Below are positions 10,201 through 22,200 of a DNA stretch of 30,889 nt, one piece after another. The DNA is taken from the NCBI GenBank assembly GCA_000310025.1, contig FN648398.1, positions 927,799 through 958,687 on the forward strand, written 5' to 3'. The position numbers and the translations under genes are program-made. Position 1 is the first letter of the stretch; every line of letters starts with the position of its first letter. This DNA is from Ectocarpus siliculosus (lineage: Eukaryota > Sar > Phaeophyceae > Ectocarpales > Ectocarpaceae). The notes under the pieces are model-generated. The model was given only the letters and a program-made list of their open reading frames with translations. It did no database searches and was not told the DNA's origin.

Positions 10201-13200
10201 ACGATGTACTGTTCTCGTCGTCGCCGTCGTTTTTGGCGATGGTGATGGTGATGGTGATGGTGATGATGGTGATGTTGTTGTTGACGACGACGTTGTCGTT
10301 GTGTTCATGGCGGTGTGTTGTGATGAGGCGTTGGAGTCGTTGTTGTCGTTGGTGATGATGATTTATGGAGAGGGTACAAGGATATCGGTGTCATCGTACA
10401 GATAGCAGTACCGGCAACAAACGTTGTTCTTGATGCGGTTGTCGTCGCAAGAGCGCGATGAGGTAACGACAAATAGAAATAGTCCGTGTTCAGTGGCTCC
10501 ACTTTGGTAGTGGAAGCCGCTCTTGGTTGCAATACACCCAAGTAAACCAATCACTTGGTGCCAAATGAAACACACGGATGAATCGCGACGTTCTTTTCGT
10601 GGACCCCGCGGCCAACAGCAGGCGGTGAGAACTGCCGACAAAGCTCCAATCAACGCAGGCAAGTAACTACAGCAGTCGTGGCTCCGATATTAGAGGGTGG
10701 TGTGACAAAGGCCCTGAACCCTCTTATATCGGAGCCCCCTCTTATACCGGAATAAGAGAGTACTCAACTATACTATAGTCGTGACAACCGATTTGGACCC
10801 TCTCATATCGGAGCCCCCTCTCATAAGGCACCCCTTTATATCGGGGCCACGACTGCAACCGAGTCTTCGAACTCATTGCGAAAACAAAATCAGAAACACA
10901 GAAGGTGATGGGCGCGAAAACCGAACACAGGGCGAGGACACCCTCCCGCTGCTCCTATCGAGACGGGGAAGCAAGTAAAAGCAAGCCTTACCTCCAACTC
11001 ACTACTGCACCAAACGTCACAACAAACGCTACCTCCAACTTACCATTGCGATCAACACAACAACAACGACGCCTACAACCAACTCACCATTTTTTTAAAC
11101 ACACCAACAACAAACACAACCACACAGCAGCACGAATATCGCAATACTTAGCACGTACATCTCCCGCGGAAAAGGTCTGGTGCCGCAGCGTCTGCTGTAG
11201 GGCGTGCAGGGAGAGCATCGGTAGGTTCGCCAGAAGTGGAATCTGAAACAAACAGGTTTCCACAAAAAAAAAGTAATGTAAACGTCGGGCAAGGACCCTT
11301 TCGGGGATGAAGCTGGGTGGGTGGGTGGGTGCGTGGGTGGAGGGTATCGAGCAAGCAGCCGCTGTGCCCCCGGCACCTAGGCAACGAAGCCAAACGCGAT
11401 GGTGTCTAGCTCAAACAGTCTCGGAGAAGATGAGGAACCTAGCCCCCACAGTTTCCCAACAAACCCAAGCGACAAGAGTACAGAGTGATGGGTCAAGGGG
11501 AGAGGGATAGGGGGGGGGGGTAGGTTCCAGTTATAAAGTGCAAAAAAAATCGTAATACACTCAATACTTCTATCAAATACGGTGCGTCGCCCGTACGGAT
11601 AGCAGCACGTGCTTACCTCGCCCAAAATTCGCAGATAAATAAGCAAAGACGCAGGGTCATGACCAATCCCAAAGTTCACCAGTTTTTTACCGCGGTATCA
11701 AAAACCGCCGCGTGCCGGGCGGCGGCGGCGGGACTCGCACCTCTTTCATGAGCACGAACATGCGGAACGGCTCCCACACGCTCATGTCGTCGATGTCGAT
11801 GCTGGCCACGTCTACCACGGTCGACGCGGCAACCGTGGTCGCCACCCTTACGCTCTGCGCGGCAGCACGAGCAACGGCAGCATGAGCAGCAGCAGCGAGC
11901 CAAGTTCGCCAAAACAAGGCGCCGGCAGATGGAGACAAGGGTGGGGGCTTTGTATTTGAGCAACGATTCCATGGACTTGAGTAGAGTAATTAGGTCGTGG
12001 TACGCTCGACATCCCTACGAAACCATGGGGGGGGGGGGGTGCAAGTCGAAGTTTCCCCGGACAAGCCGGCGGGGTGGGGGTAATACAAATTTCTTGCCGC
12101 CGCTGAGTTCGGCGCCGTCACCTTCCTCCTGCAAGCGTTAGGCGAGAAACGACCGACCATCGTCGAGAAATGACCGACTACCAGACGCACACAGCGCATG
12201 CACTCTCGATCCCGCTAGGAAGGGACGTTCTCTCGACGAAACACCATCCTCACTCTCGCAAATGCGGCACTCCTGCTGAAAGTCTACATGATCCCTTGCC
12301 CTCCTCCAGTTGTCGTTTTCTTTATACGTTTTCTGGCGACATGTTTGCGCACTACTGTGCCCTCCGAGACCGATGGCTACTATGGGTGGACGATACAGAA
12401 AGCACAGAAGGGCACACAAGACACGCCACAAGCACCCTCTTTGCTGCATCCACACCCTTCACACCACCAAAAAGACTCCAAACCCCGTTTTCGCCCGAAT
12501 CAGGTACTACCACGACAGCGATACCCCCCCCCCTTCAGAGCCCCGTATTCTCGAGGACGCGGAGTCAATGGTCTAACCGTTAGGGCATGCAAAAGAGTAT
12601 GCCCCCCCCACCCCCGTAGTTCACCTCCGCCTGCCTCAGCAGCCCCTTCTCCCCGAAGTACTGCCCCGCGAGCAGCCGGCATCCCCTCCTCGACGCCGCC
12701 GGAGACGCAGACGACCCGGCGATACCGATATCACTACCGCCGCCACCGCGTGGGTCCCCCTTCGGCCCTGTCGTCGCTACGGCAGCACCGGCGGCGGCGG
12801 CGGCGGCAGCAGCAGTAGTAGCGCTGGCGGTGGCAGCAGCAGCAGGGCCGCCGGTAGTAGTAGCGCTGGCGGCGGCGGTAGCAGGAGCAGCAGCAGGGTC
12901 TCCGGTAGCAGCCGTAGTAGCGTCGGCGTCGGCGGCGGCGGCGGTGGCGGGAACCTCGACGGAGCGCTCGACGGCGGGGACTTCTCCGACGGCGAGGAGC
13001 TCCCTGGGGGCCCCGAGGACGACGTAGAAGCGGCGGCAGGTGGTGCCGGCGGCCGCGATCACCTCTCCCTGATATTGTGTCGCCGCCGTTGTTGAGTGAA
13101 CGTGCAACGTGGAGCAAACAAACGAACGAACGTGCCGCGTGATTGATTGCCACCTGGCCTGTTTCGGTGGATGATGGATACGGACGGGTTCGGCTAGATA

Positions 13201-16200
13201 CCGCTGCGAAGCAGAAACAAAAGAGAGATAGATCGAAACATAACTTAGTACACAGAGAGAGAGAGAGGCAGAGACCGAACAAAAGTGGCATTTCGATGCA
13301 AGGGGCAAGCAGACTGAGAGAAAGATAGAGAGGAAGCGAGAGCGAGAAGTAGAGAGAGAGTCAAACAGACAGAGACAGGGACAGAGAGAAGAAGGCAATT
13401 CTCTGCCAGCCCATTCCTAAAAACAAGAAAAGAAAGGCCAACGCTTTCTGGAACCTGTGCGATGGCTAGCTGGGAAATACCAAATAGCTGAAATCGTAGT
13501 ACAGCCTGTCTGTCTCACCCGCTGTGCTCGCTGACGATTTCCATTGCATTTCGAGAAAATCTCCAAGAGCACCGTAAGAGAGAGGCACGAACACCAATCC
13601 GTGTTCGCGCACAACAACAACAACAATAGACAACAAGGTTCTCTACGCAAACCCCAGGCCGGCCGCCACCACTCACCTTCGTGTATCTCGTGATGGTCAT
13701 GGGCTTCATCATCTTGAGCTGGAGCTCCGCCGTGAGCGTGTCGAAGTTGAGGCCCACCACCGCCCCGAGCCCCTTCCGCAGGGCGAGGTTGGCCTGCATG
13801 TACCTAATCCGGGCGGGGTACGCAATTGGACGGGGTCGAACAGGGGTACACATGGCATACTCAGGAGGAAACTGGGCAGGGTCAAACGGGGGGCACAGTG
13901 AATCAATTCCAAGTACCCCGGGATAGGTTGGGGGCAAAACAGGGATGCACTGGGTCGGATCCCATCACCATGCTCTTGGCTGTAGGGTCCGGGTGGAAGG
14001 GGTCACGGTGGGCCGGGCTGGGCGGCACATCAGACGGGGTTGGGTTGAAACATGGCAGCACGGCAGGCGTGAGCAGCCCTCCGTAGCACCCGCTAGGTGC
14101 CAACCGTTGTCTCCGACACGACAGCGCGCACCCGGCACTATGTAGCGGATGTCAAAAAGCTTATCTCTCCGCGCTCGAATAGCAGGGGCACCCGACCCTA
14201 CTGCACCGACACATACCGCTGGCGTTGTATCGAACTGGCGCCACGAGACCGAGAGCGGACACACCCAAGAACAAACACCACTCATTCACCGAAAAACTGC
14301 ATCCCACATCACCTGACAACCATAAAAAAAACGCCTCTGTGTCCAATTCTCTCTCGCTAACCTTTGATCCTTCTTTGGCAATGATCGCATGTGAGGCGGC
14401 AGTGGAGGCAACCGCTCCCTCTGGTGGTGGTGGTGGTGGTGGTGGCGGCGGCGGCGGCTGCCTCCACCGCCCTTGTCACCGTCGTGGCGATGGTGTCTTT
14501 TCTTGCCCGGGGTCACCTCACCCTTCCCAACCACGGGGCCCCCGTCACCGCTATCCAATCCCCCCGCTGTCGCCGTCCCTGGTATCGCCTCCCCCACACT
14601 ACAACTCCTTCCATCATCGTCTAGCTCGCGCGGGACAGAGCTCGAAGAAGAGGAACAAGGGGAGGAAAAGGAGGAGGAGGAGGAGGACGAGGACGAGGAC
14701 GAGGTGTCCCGGAAGAAATCTTCGATCTCGCGCTTGCTGAGGGCACCGATCTTGCTTCCGCCGGGGCTGCTGCTGCGGTTGCCGGTGTTTTCGGCTCTTC
14801 CGCCGCCGCCACCGCCGCTCCCCCCGCCGCCCCCATCGTTCTCCGGATGGAACGACACCCCGTCACTAGACTCCAGGAGAAAGTCGGTAACCTTAAAGCG
14901 AAGGAAAGAAATACGATTCAAACCGCAAGACAAGGGTTGAGTGTATCATCAATCAACTCAAGTTTCGTCGGTGTTTCGTGTCGGTCTTCGATCGTCTTGA
15001 TTTGCGCGCGCGCGCGCGGGGGGGGGGTTAGACGACCAGCTGAGTGTTGCCAGCTTTACTTGTTGTTGTTCGTTGCTGCTGCTGTCATGACTTCAAAAAA
15101 TGCTCCGGCTTCTGCTACCCGGACGCTTCCTGCTCCGTCCTACCGCACAACTCGCATAAAACATTTCGGCCATATATCAAATCGTCACCGGGTGTGCTAG
15201 TTGTGTGGGGTGCGCGATATCATACGTCACCTTTTTCCCTGACCTGAGAGCAGTTTCATATTTTGGGCTCTCACGGCGACCGCTCAAAGTAATACCACCG
15301 GGCGGGAGCGGTATTGTGTTACTGGGGGTGTTATCTTATGTCATGTGGGTGTGTTATCTTGTGTAGTGGTAATCTGCGTTTTTTCCAGCCTGCCGAGAAG
15401 CGACGCGGAACGCTGAGCAAGGTGTCTGCTGCAGCTACAAGAGCAAAAAACAGAAACAACCACGACAATTTCGTCGGCTCGGGCATCATCTCGAAGGGCG
15501 TCTTTCTTTGAATGCGTGTATTTTTTCTGGGAAACACAACGGGAGCACGCGATTTTTCGTCGAAAACGCACCCGCAACAGCAGGATGATGACACTCACGG
15601 CTGGCTGTCGGCCCGACGCGCCCAAGGCAAAGACTCGACGTTGGGAGTGAACATAATCAAAACTATCTAGTCTTCGATTTGGGTTGGGTTGCGTCACGTC
15701 GAGTGTTTTATTTCTCGGTCTATACTGAAGTGATGTGTTTGAACGCTACGCATATATGTGCACTTGTGGCGACCGCATTCGCTCCATGGCGGAAGGTCGG
15801 GCTCGAAAGAGGTTGAAAACGATCGAGGACGACGCTTGCCACGGCCATCAATCGCCGTCACCCCCTGCATTCAATATGTACTTCTTCTTTTCACGCCGCA
15901 CGCATGCCATGGTGAACTCCTAAGTAACACACACAAAAAGCACAGCCCCCCATCCCCCGAGTTGCGACTACGGCATGCGTTTACATGAATTCCCCCCCCC
16001 CCCTCCGCGAAGACCACTTGGAGATATACGGGAAGTTGAAAGAAGGGCTAGGGATGAAGAAGTACTTGGACGGCCCCATGGACTATGCGAAAAAGCTGAA
16101 ATTGCAATTTCGAGTAGGCGATCTGGACTTGCCAGAACGGAGGAAGAGGTATACCAGCCGTAGGAGAGAGGAAGAGGAGGATAGACACACATGTCCATGT

Positions 16201-19200
16201 GGCAAATCGGAGGAGAGTAGACCCCACATAGTTGGGGAGTGTGAGTTGTACAGGAAGGAAAGAGAGGATCTCGAGGAGGAAATGAGACAGAGAGGGTGTG
16301 ACATGGACAAGTTTGGTAAATTAGACAACAGCGAAAAAACGATCGCGATAATTGGGGATAGATGGTGGGCACAAGAGACCCTAGAGGACGGGGAAAAGAT
16401 GTGCAAGAAATTTTTATGGAGTTTGTGGCAGAAACGTAAAGAGCTCCCAAATGTTGGTGGTGTCTCTAGTAGGTGTAGGAACGGTGCTCCGTCTCGAAAG
16501 GGACGCGTGGTCAATGGTCAAATGACTACGGCAAGCAACAAATGAGTACGCCCCCCTCCCCGAATACCTCAAACGGCGCTTCGGGCTTGGTAATGTGCGA
16601 GCCTGGTCCGGTGAGAACCCGGCGTGCTCCGTCCCGGCTTTATAAGGATGCGAGGTCAATGGTCTAAAGACTACGGCATGCACGACTATGAGTACACACA
16701 CCCACACCACCCACCCACCTCGTCGTCGGTCGTGGAGGGGCTACTCCCGAAGGTGATAAGCGAGTTGCCCCCGGGGCTGTCCAGCGACTGCTGGCCGTGC
16801 TCGACGGCGGCCCGAGCTCTCGGGCTATCCCCGGGCGAACCGTGCTCGCCGCCGCTGCCGCCACCGCCACTCCCAACGCCGTGGTATCCGCTGTTCATGT
16901 CGGCCACGTTCAACGGAGAAAGGTCCGGCCGCACCCGTTGTTGTTGTTGCTGCTGCTGCTGCTGGGGTCGAGTGTCGCCGCCGCCGCCGCCGCCGCCACC
17001 GCCACCGGCAGTGGCACCGCCGTTGGCGGGACGTCTATCGCCGTCGTTGTCGGCTGCTGGCCGGGGTAGACACCGCGCAAGGCCGGCGATGTCCCGGATG
17101 TCGAGCATCAGCGACCGGAACTTTCCCAAGAGGGGCGGCGCAATCTCGACCTTTCATAAATTAATTGTTATTTTTGTTTTATAGAAACGGAAGGAGGTAG
17201 GGAATGGGCCGGCGGCGGGGGAGGGTCGTTAGAACAAACGTTACTTCCTCGGGGTTCTTTCTGCGTCAACTCAAGACCTTGCCCTTCCACGCTGCCGCGA
17301 AAAACAATGCGACTCATTGATTGGCTTCGAAGAGGGTCTTCGGGGGGCAAGAAACAACACCCCGGTCGCGCTTTTGAACCGATACATACGAGATCTACTA
17401 CAGTGTATAGTTGTTCGATACCAGAGCAGTGCTACTGAACATTGACTCGGACATGGCCATATGCTAACATTTCCACGACAATCCACCTTAATGGAAGTCA
17501 GCGGTGACTTGTAGTCTAGTGGATATGCTGTGCATCTCAACGGCCATCGATTCAGATCATGGGGAAAACCCGCGCGCGCCGTGTCCACACACGCACACAG
17601 AGCGAAAAATACCCACCGCGAGCCGAAAACACGCATCATGCCATGCGTGGGTGGAGAGCTGTGCAAAAAAAACAACACAGCAGTAGACGTGGAGCTGGGT
17701 CCGACCAAGGGGCATCGTTGTCGTTGTGTCGCTGTTTCGACCGCATTTGGCACTTCGTTTTCATGAGGGTTTGCCCCACGTGAGGTAGGGGCGCGTATGC
17801 ACACGATTTTCAAGTCTTTGTTGGAGCCTTGCCTTTTCAAATCCGCGCCACTACTTTCAACTCTCCCCGCGAACCTGAGACCGATAATCCCCCCCCCCCC
17901 CCCCCGCCTGTGAGGTTGGAGGGTGGATGGGTCGAGGTAGGGGTGGCTCTTGTGGCCTTGGGCTGTACAGAGCAGGGACTTGTTAATGCGGTACATCCTG
18001 TGAGCTTGTGGTCTTCGGTCCTACCGACGCGACCAGCGCTGGAAGAGAGCGGTGTAGCCGCTACCGGCGGTGTCGGGTGACTACCACTACGTGGGGGAGG
18101 GAACCATAAAATAAACGAAACATTTCCTCGGTGCGGATGATGCAATACAAGTATTCAATATTAGTGCGTCCTCCAGCCGCCGCGGCCGGAGGACCTCGCA
18201 TGAAGGATACTGCCCCGCCGGTGCTGAGAGCCCCCTCAATGCCGGGGGGGGGGGGGGGGGGGTACCCTTTTGTTTTGCATGCCTTTACGGTTAGTCCCTT
18301 GACCCCCCGTCCCCCAGGGGGGGGGGGGGGGGTTTCCCCCCAAATTTTCCCCCCCCCCAGGGGGGGGGGGGGGGGGGGGGGCCCCCAAATTCTCTAAAAA
18401 TTTTTCCGCCTTTCCCGGGATTTGGGGGCAAACAAAAAAAAAGAGTTTTGTTTTTGGTTTTTTCCCCCCTTCCAACGGGGTCCCCCCCCCTGGGAAAAAT
18501 TCCCCCAGGTCCCCCCTTTTTCCCAANNNNNNNNNNNNNNNNNNNNNNNNNNNNNNNNNNNNNNNNNNNNNNNNNNNNNNNNNNNNNNNNNNNNNNNNNN
18601 NNNNNNNNNNNNNNNNNNNNNNNNNNGGGGGGGGGGGGCATTCCCCCGAAATCATCGCAGCACCAAGCGGTGGGGTGGGAGGGGCGGTCTCCAGATTCTA
18701 CTACGACTTTTCGCGTCGTCTCGAGGATTCGGGAGCAAACGACAAAAAGCGACTTGTGTTTTGGTACTTTCCCCCATCCAAACGTGTACTCCACCCATGT
18801 AGATAATTCCAGCAATGCCACCAGTTCTGCCAAATGCGAAGCTTTCGATTGGGTATATAGCGATGATATCCTCTGCATCTTTAGAATGATAGACTCGATA
18901 TTTCAGCCTAGAACGGATACTGATACAATAGGAAAATACGAAAATACGACGGTTTCCGACGGGCTAGATGTATCACGATGAGTTTCAAAACTGGAACTCA
19001 TGTTGCAACAATATAGCAAGGGTGTGTTCGGTAAGGTACGGGTACGTTCGGTAAGGTATTCAAAAAGTACCGAAGCGTACCGAGAAATTCGGTAAGGTAT
19101 TGAAAAAGTACCGAAGTATACCGAGAATTTCGGTAAGGTATTGACATAATACCGAAGCATGTACCGGTACTCTCGGTATTTGTCGAGGGTATACCGAGAT

Positions 19201-22200
19201 TTTCGTTAAGGTATTGAAAAATTACCGAAGTATACCGAGATTTTCGGTAAGGCATTGAAAAAGTACCGAAGTATACCGAGAATTTCGGTAAGGTATTGAA
19301 AAAGTACCGAAGTATGCCGAGATTTTCGGTAAGGTATTGAAAAAGTACCGAAGTATACCGAGACGATCTGTATGGTAAATACCGGCGGAATTTACCGCCG
19401 GTATGCTTCGGTAATACCTTACCGAACGCGCCCTTGCAAAATTCGGTAGGGGTACAGCAGTCTGCAACCAATTTTGTGTGGTGAGTGGCGAGTGGAAAGA
19501 GTGACGTCACAATGTGTCGGTGGGGGGATACCCCTACCGTGCGGAGGGCTGTACCGGTACCGTCACCTCGGTATTTTGTGAAGGGTTCACCGATACCCTC
19601 GGTATTTGTCGAAGGTATACCGAGATTTTCGGTAAGGTACTAAAGAATTACCGAGGTATACCGAGAATTTTGGTAAGGTATTGAAAAAGTACCGAAGTAT
19701 ACCGAGCATTTCGGTAAGGTATTGAAAAAGTACCGAAGTATATCGAGACGCTCGGTATGGTAAATACCGGCGGTATGCTTCGGTAGTACCTTACCGAACA
19801 CACCCTTGCAATATAGGCTGGTTCTTCACACGAAGGACCCCGGATTTGAGAGGATTCTGGCCAAACTGAGCTTGTCCCTGCCGAGGCATGACTCTCGATG
19901 GCGTAAGGATTTTCACGATCGCATCTATCATTAGGGAATAAACACGATCGAAACGAACGCAACACATGTCAGGGGCAGGCTAACGAGCGAGTGAGAGAGG
20001 GTGGGGTCAGGGGCAAACAGAGAGCTTGAGATCAGCGTCTCATGTGCTACACGGACAAGACGACGCTTCTTTAAGAAGTGCCACGTAGAAGTACAACACA
20101 AACGTGGTACCACACATCGCGGGCGACACCCCATCGATACACACTGTACACTCGATCACACTGGCACCGTGAGCCCGTGTCGTTGAACCTCCCGATACAT
20201 TTGCCGCGGGAACCGCTTACATCTCGATGAATTCAACTTTATCTCCAAAGTCTCACCCCCAAAACGATTGTGCGTGGGGTCCACGTCTTTAACTCGCTTG
20301 AGCGGGGGCGGTTCCCAGATGAACAAGCCTGTCGGGTGGCTATCGCCCCCGGTCCAGCGGGTCAAGCACTTGGACCCCACGCACAAGGGTCTCTTGGGAA
20401 AACGACTCTGGAAACAAAGTCGATTTCACCGAGAGGTAAGCAATTCCCTCGACATATGTATCGGAAGGTTCAACGCCACGCGTAAAATTCATGGACGAAC
20501 AGGCTGTTGGTGCATGGGACCTGGTGTGATTTTGTGCGACAATTACTGAATCCCAAGTCATTGCACCAAGCTGTATCGACGAGTTAGAAACAAGGGCACC
20601 CCCCTCGAATCGCAGCGGGTAGACAAGCGAACACCCCGCCGACAATCCGCACTAAAACTACCTTACAATTTGTTTGCATATCGTGCATCGTTTTGTTATC
20701 TCTCTCGTTTTCTGACGTCTATCTGCGCTAGTCGCAGGACTCCTAAGAATGTCAGGAGTGGTTTCCCTCGTCGATGTGCTTCATTGGCCCGTCTGATTGT
20801 GGCGTGGCTGCACACAGGCTCGTTTCAAGGGCGAACTGGCGTTTCGTTGTGCATCGACGGCATCTCTCCTGTTGTATGTGCGAACGTCCAACACATCCCC
20901 TTCATCTCTGATGTGTAATTTGAACGTTGCACTATTCAGCTATTCAGTTCATTTTCAATGTGATCGGACATGATCGCAATTGGAGCTTTTTGGACCGATA
21001 CGGATATCATAACGTACTTAGCGGAGACGGAACATTTTTTTTTAATGTGAAGATAACAACAACAACAGATACTCATTAATCAGTCTTTTTTCCAGGCAAG
21101 TGATCATTGTAAGCTGCAACATCCGAAGTATGGACGAGGGGGCAACCCACAACGACAAACACTCTGAGACGAGGGTAACATCGATCCCGCTAACCCAACT
21201 TTACCTGCACACCGTCGCCGTCAATGTCTCGTCCCCCGCCCGCCGCAGCAGCAGCACCAGTAGCAGCAGCATCGGCTTCCGCCTCGACCTGCTGATGTTT
21301 CCAAGCAGTCGCCGCCACCGCCGCTGCCGCCATGGGCGACCTCGACTTGCTGCTGAGGCGCTGCTGCTGCCGCTGCTGCTGCTGCTGCCGTGAAGCCCTC
21401 GTCGGCGACGTAGCCGGACTGAAACCGCTTATGCTGCCGCCGCCGCCGCTGCCGCCACCGCTGCCGCTCCCGAGAGGGGGCGGGCTCCTGTTCTGAACGT
21501 GGTGCTGGACCCTGTGGGATGGAATCCCCACGGCCGACCGCGCGACGGCGGCGGCGGCCGCCGCCGCCCCGACTCCCGAGCACCCTTCGGACGGCGGAGG
21601 CGATGAGCCCAGGCGACCGCTAGCAACACCCCCGCCGTCGCCGGCGCCCCCGTTGCCTGCCCCGCCGGCCACGACCCTCGCCCTCCTCCTGTTCTTCTCC
21701 CTACGGTCGAAAAAAGAATCGGAGGCGGCGATATCAACCGCCTTGCCCCCGATGACGGTCAGCCCGATGAACTCCGGCCGGTCGTCATTAGCCTCGTCGT
21801 CAGCTTCACTCGGAGCGGCGGCGGCGGCGGCGGCGGAGTTATCGCAGCGGCGTAAGCTTCTTCTGCGCCAGGAGCGGCTATCTCGCCGACGGACAGCCGG
21901 CCGGAGTCGGGGGCGGTCGTCGTCATCGTCATCGTCGTCGTCGCCATCGTCCTCAACGTCGTGAATCTCGGCCTAAATTCGCGTTTTTTGAACGTTTTGT
22001 TGTCAGACAGGGCGTTTTTTTTAGTTGTGTTGAATAACAGTCCCCATTAAAAGAAAGAGAGCCAAGCATAAAAACGGGGCACTTTGTCATGCACCGGTAC
22101 AGTACCGGAGATTAAGCTCCTCGAAAGGGATGGACACAAAAGGAACAGCTTGCGAGAGCGCATCTTTTGACACGCACCCAAGTGCATTTTCTCGTTGTAG

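Larger units (their letters stand above)
14892..16718 (-). other. Intron 4 of the kinase gene
   Basis: 1.8 kb. It contains a CG-alternating run plus G run near 15005-15027 and, at its 5' end, the retrotransposon block (15966-16700). The stretch 15030-15960 shows nothing recognisable. Confidence 0.65.
17151..21204 (-). other. Intron 3 of the kinase gene
   Basis: 4.05 kb, the largest intron: second tRNA-like relic, inverted tail, misassembled gap region, TIR element and foldback element. 20490-21200 shows nothing recognisable. Confidence 0.65.

Noticed and set aside
15735-15988. Small plus-strand frames in intron 4
   Set aside because: Overlapping frames with no domain or splice support; probably chance.
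16686-17129. A third cyclic-nucleotide-binding domain in exons 3-5
   Set aside because: One helix-like segment resembles the end of a CNBD, but no FGE cassette or beta-strand core is visible.
17271-17996. 241-codon minus-strand frame in intron 3
   Set aside because: No recognisable domain, no supporting exon signals, and it lies in a transposon-rich intron.
18236-18878. Open frames spanning the N gap
   Set aside because: They contain the N block and the corrupted duplicate, so the translation is meaningless.
19010-19815. CRISPR-like array
   Set aside because: The roughly 40-bp units are contiguous tandem repeats without unique spacers and sit inside inverted termini with a target duplication in a eukaryotic genome.
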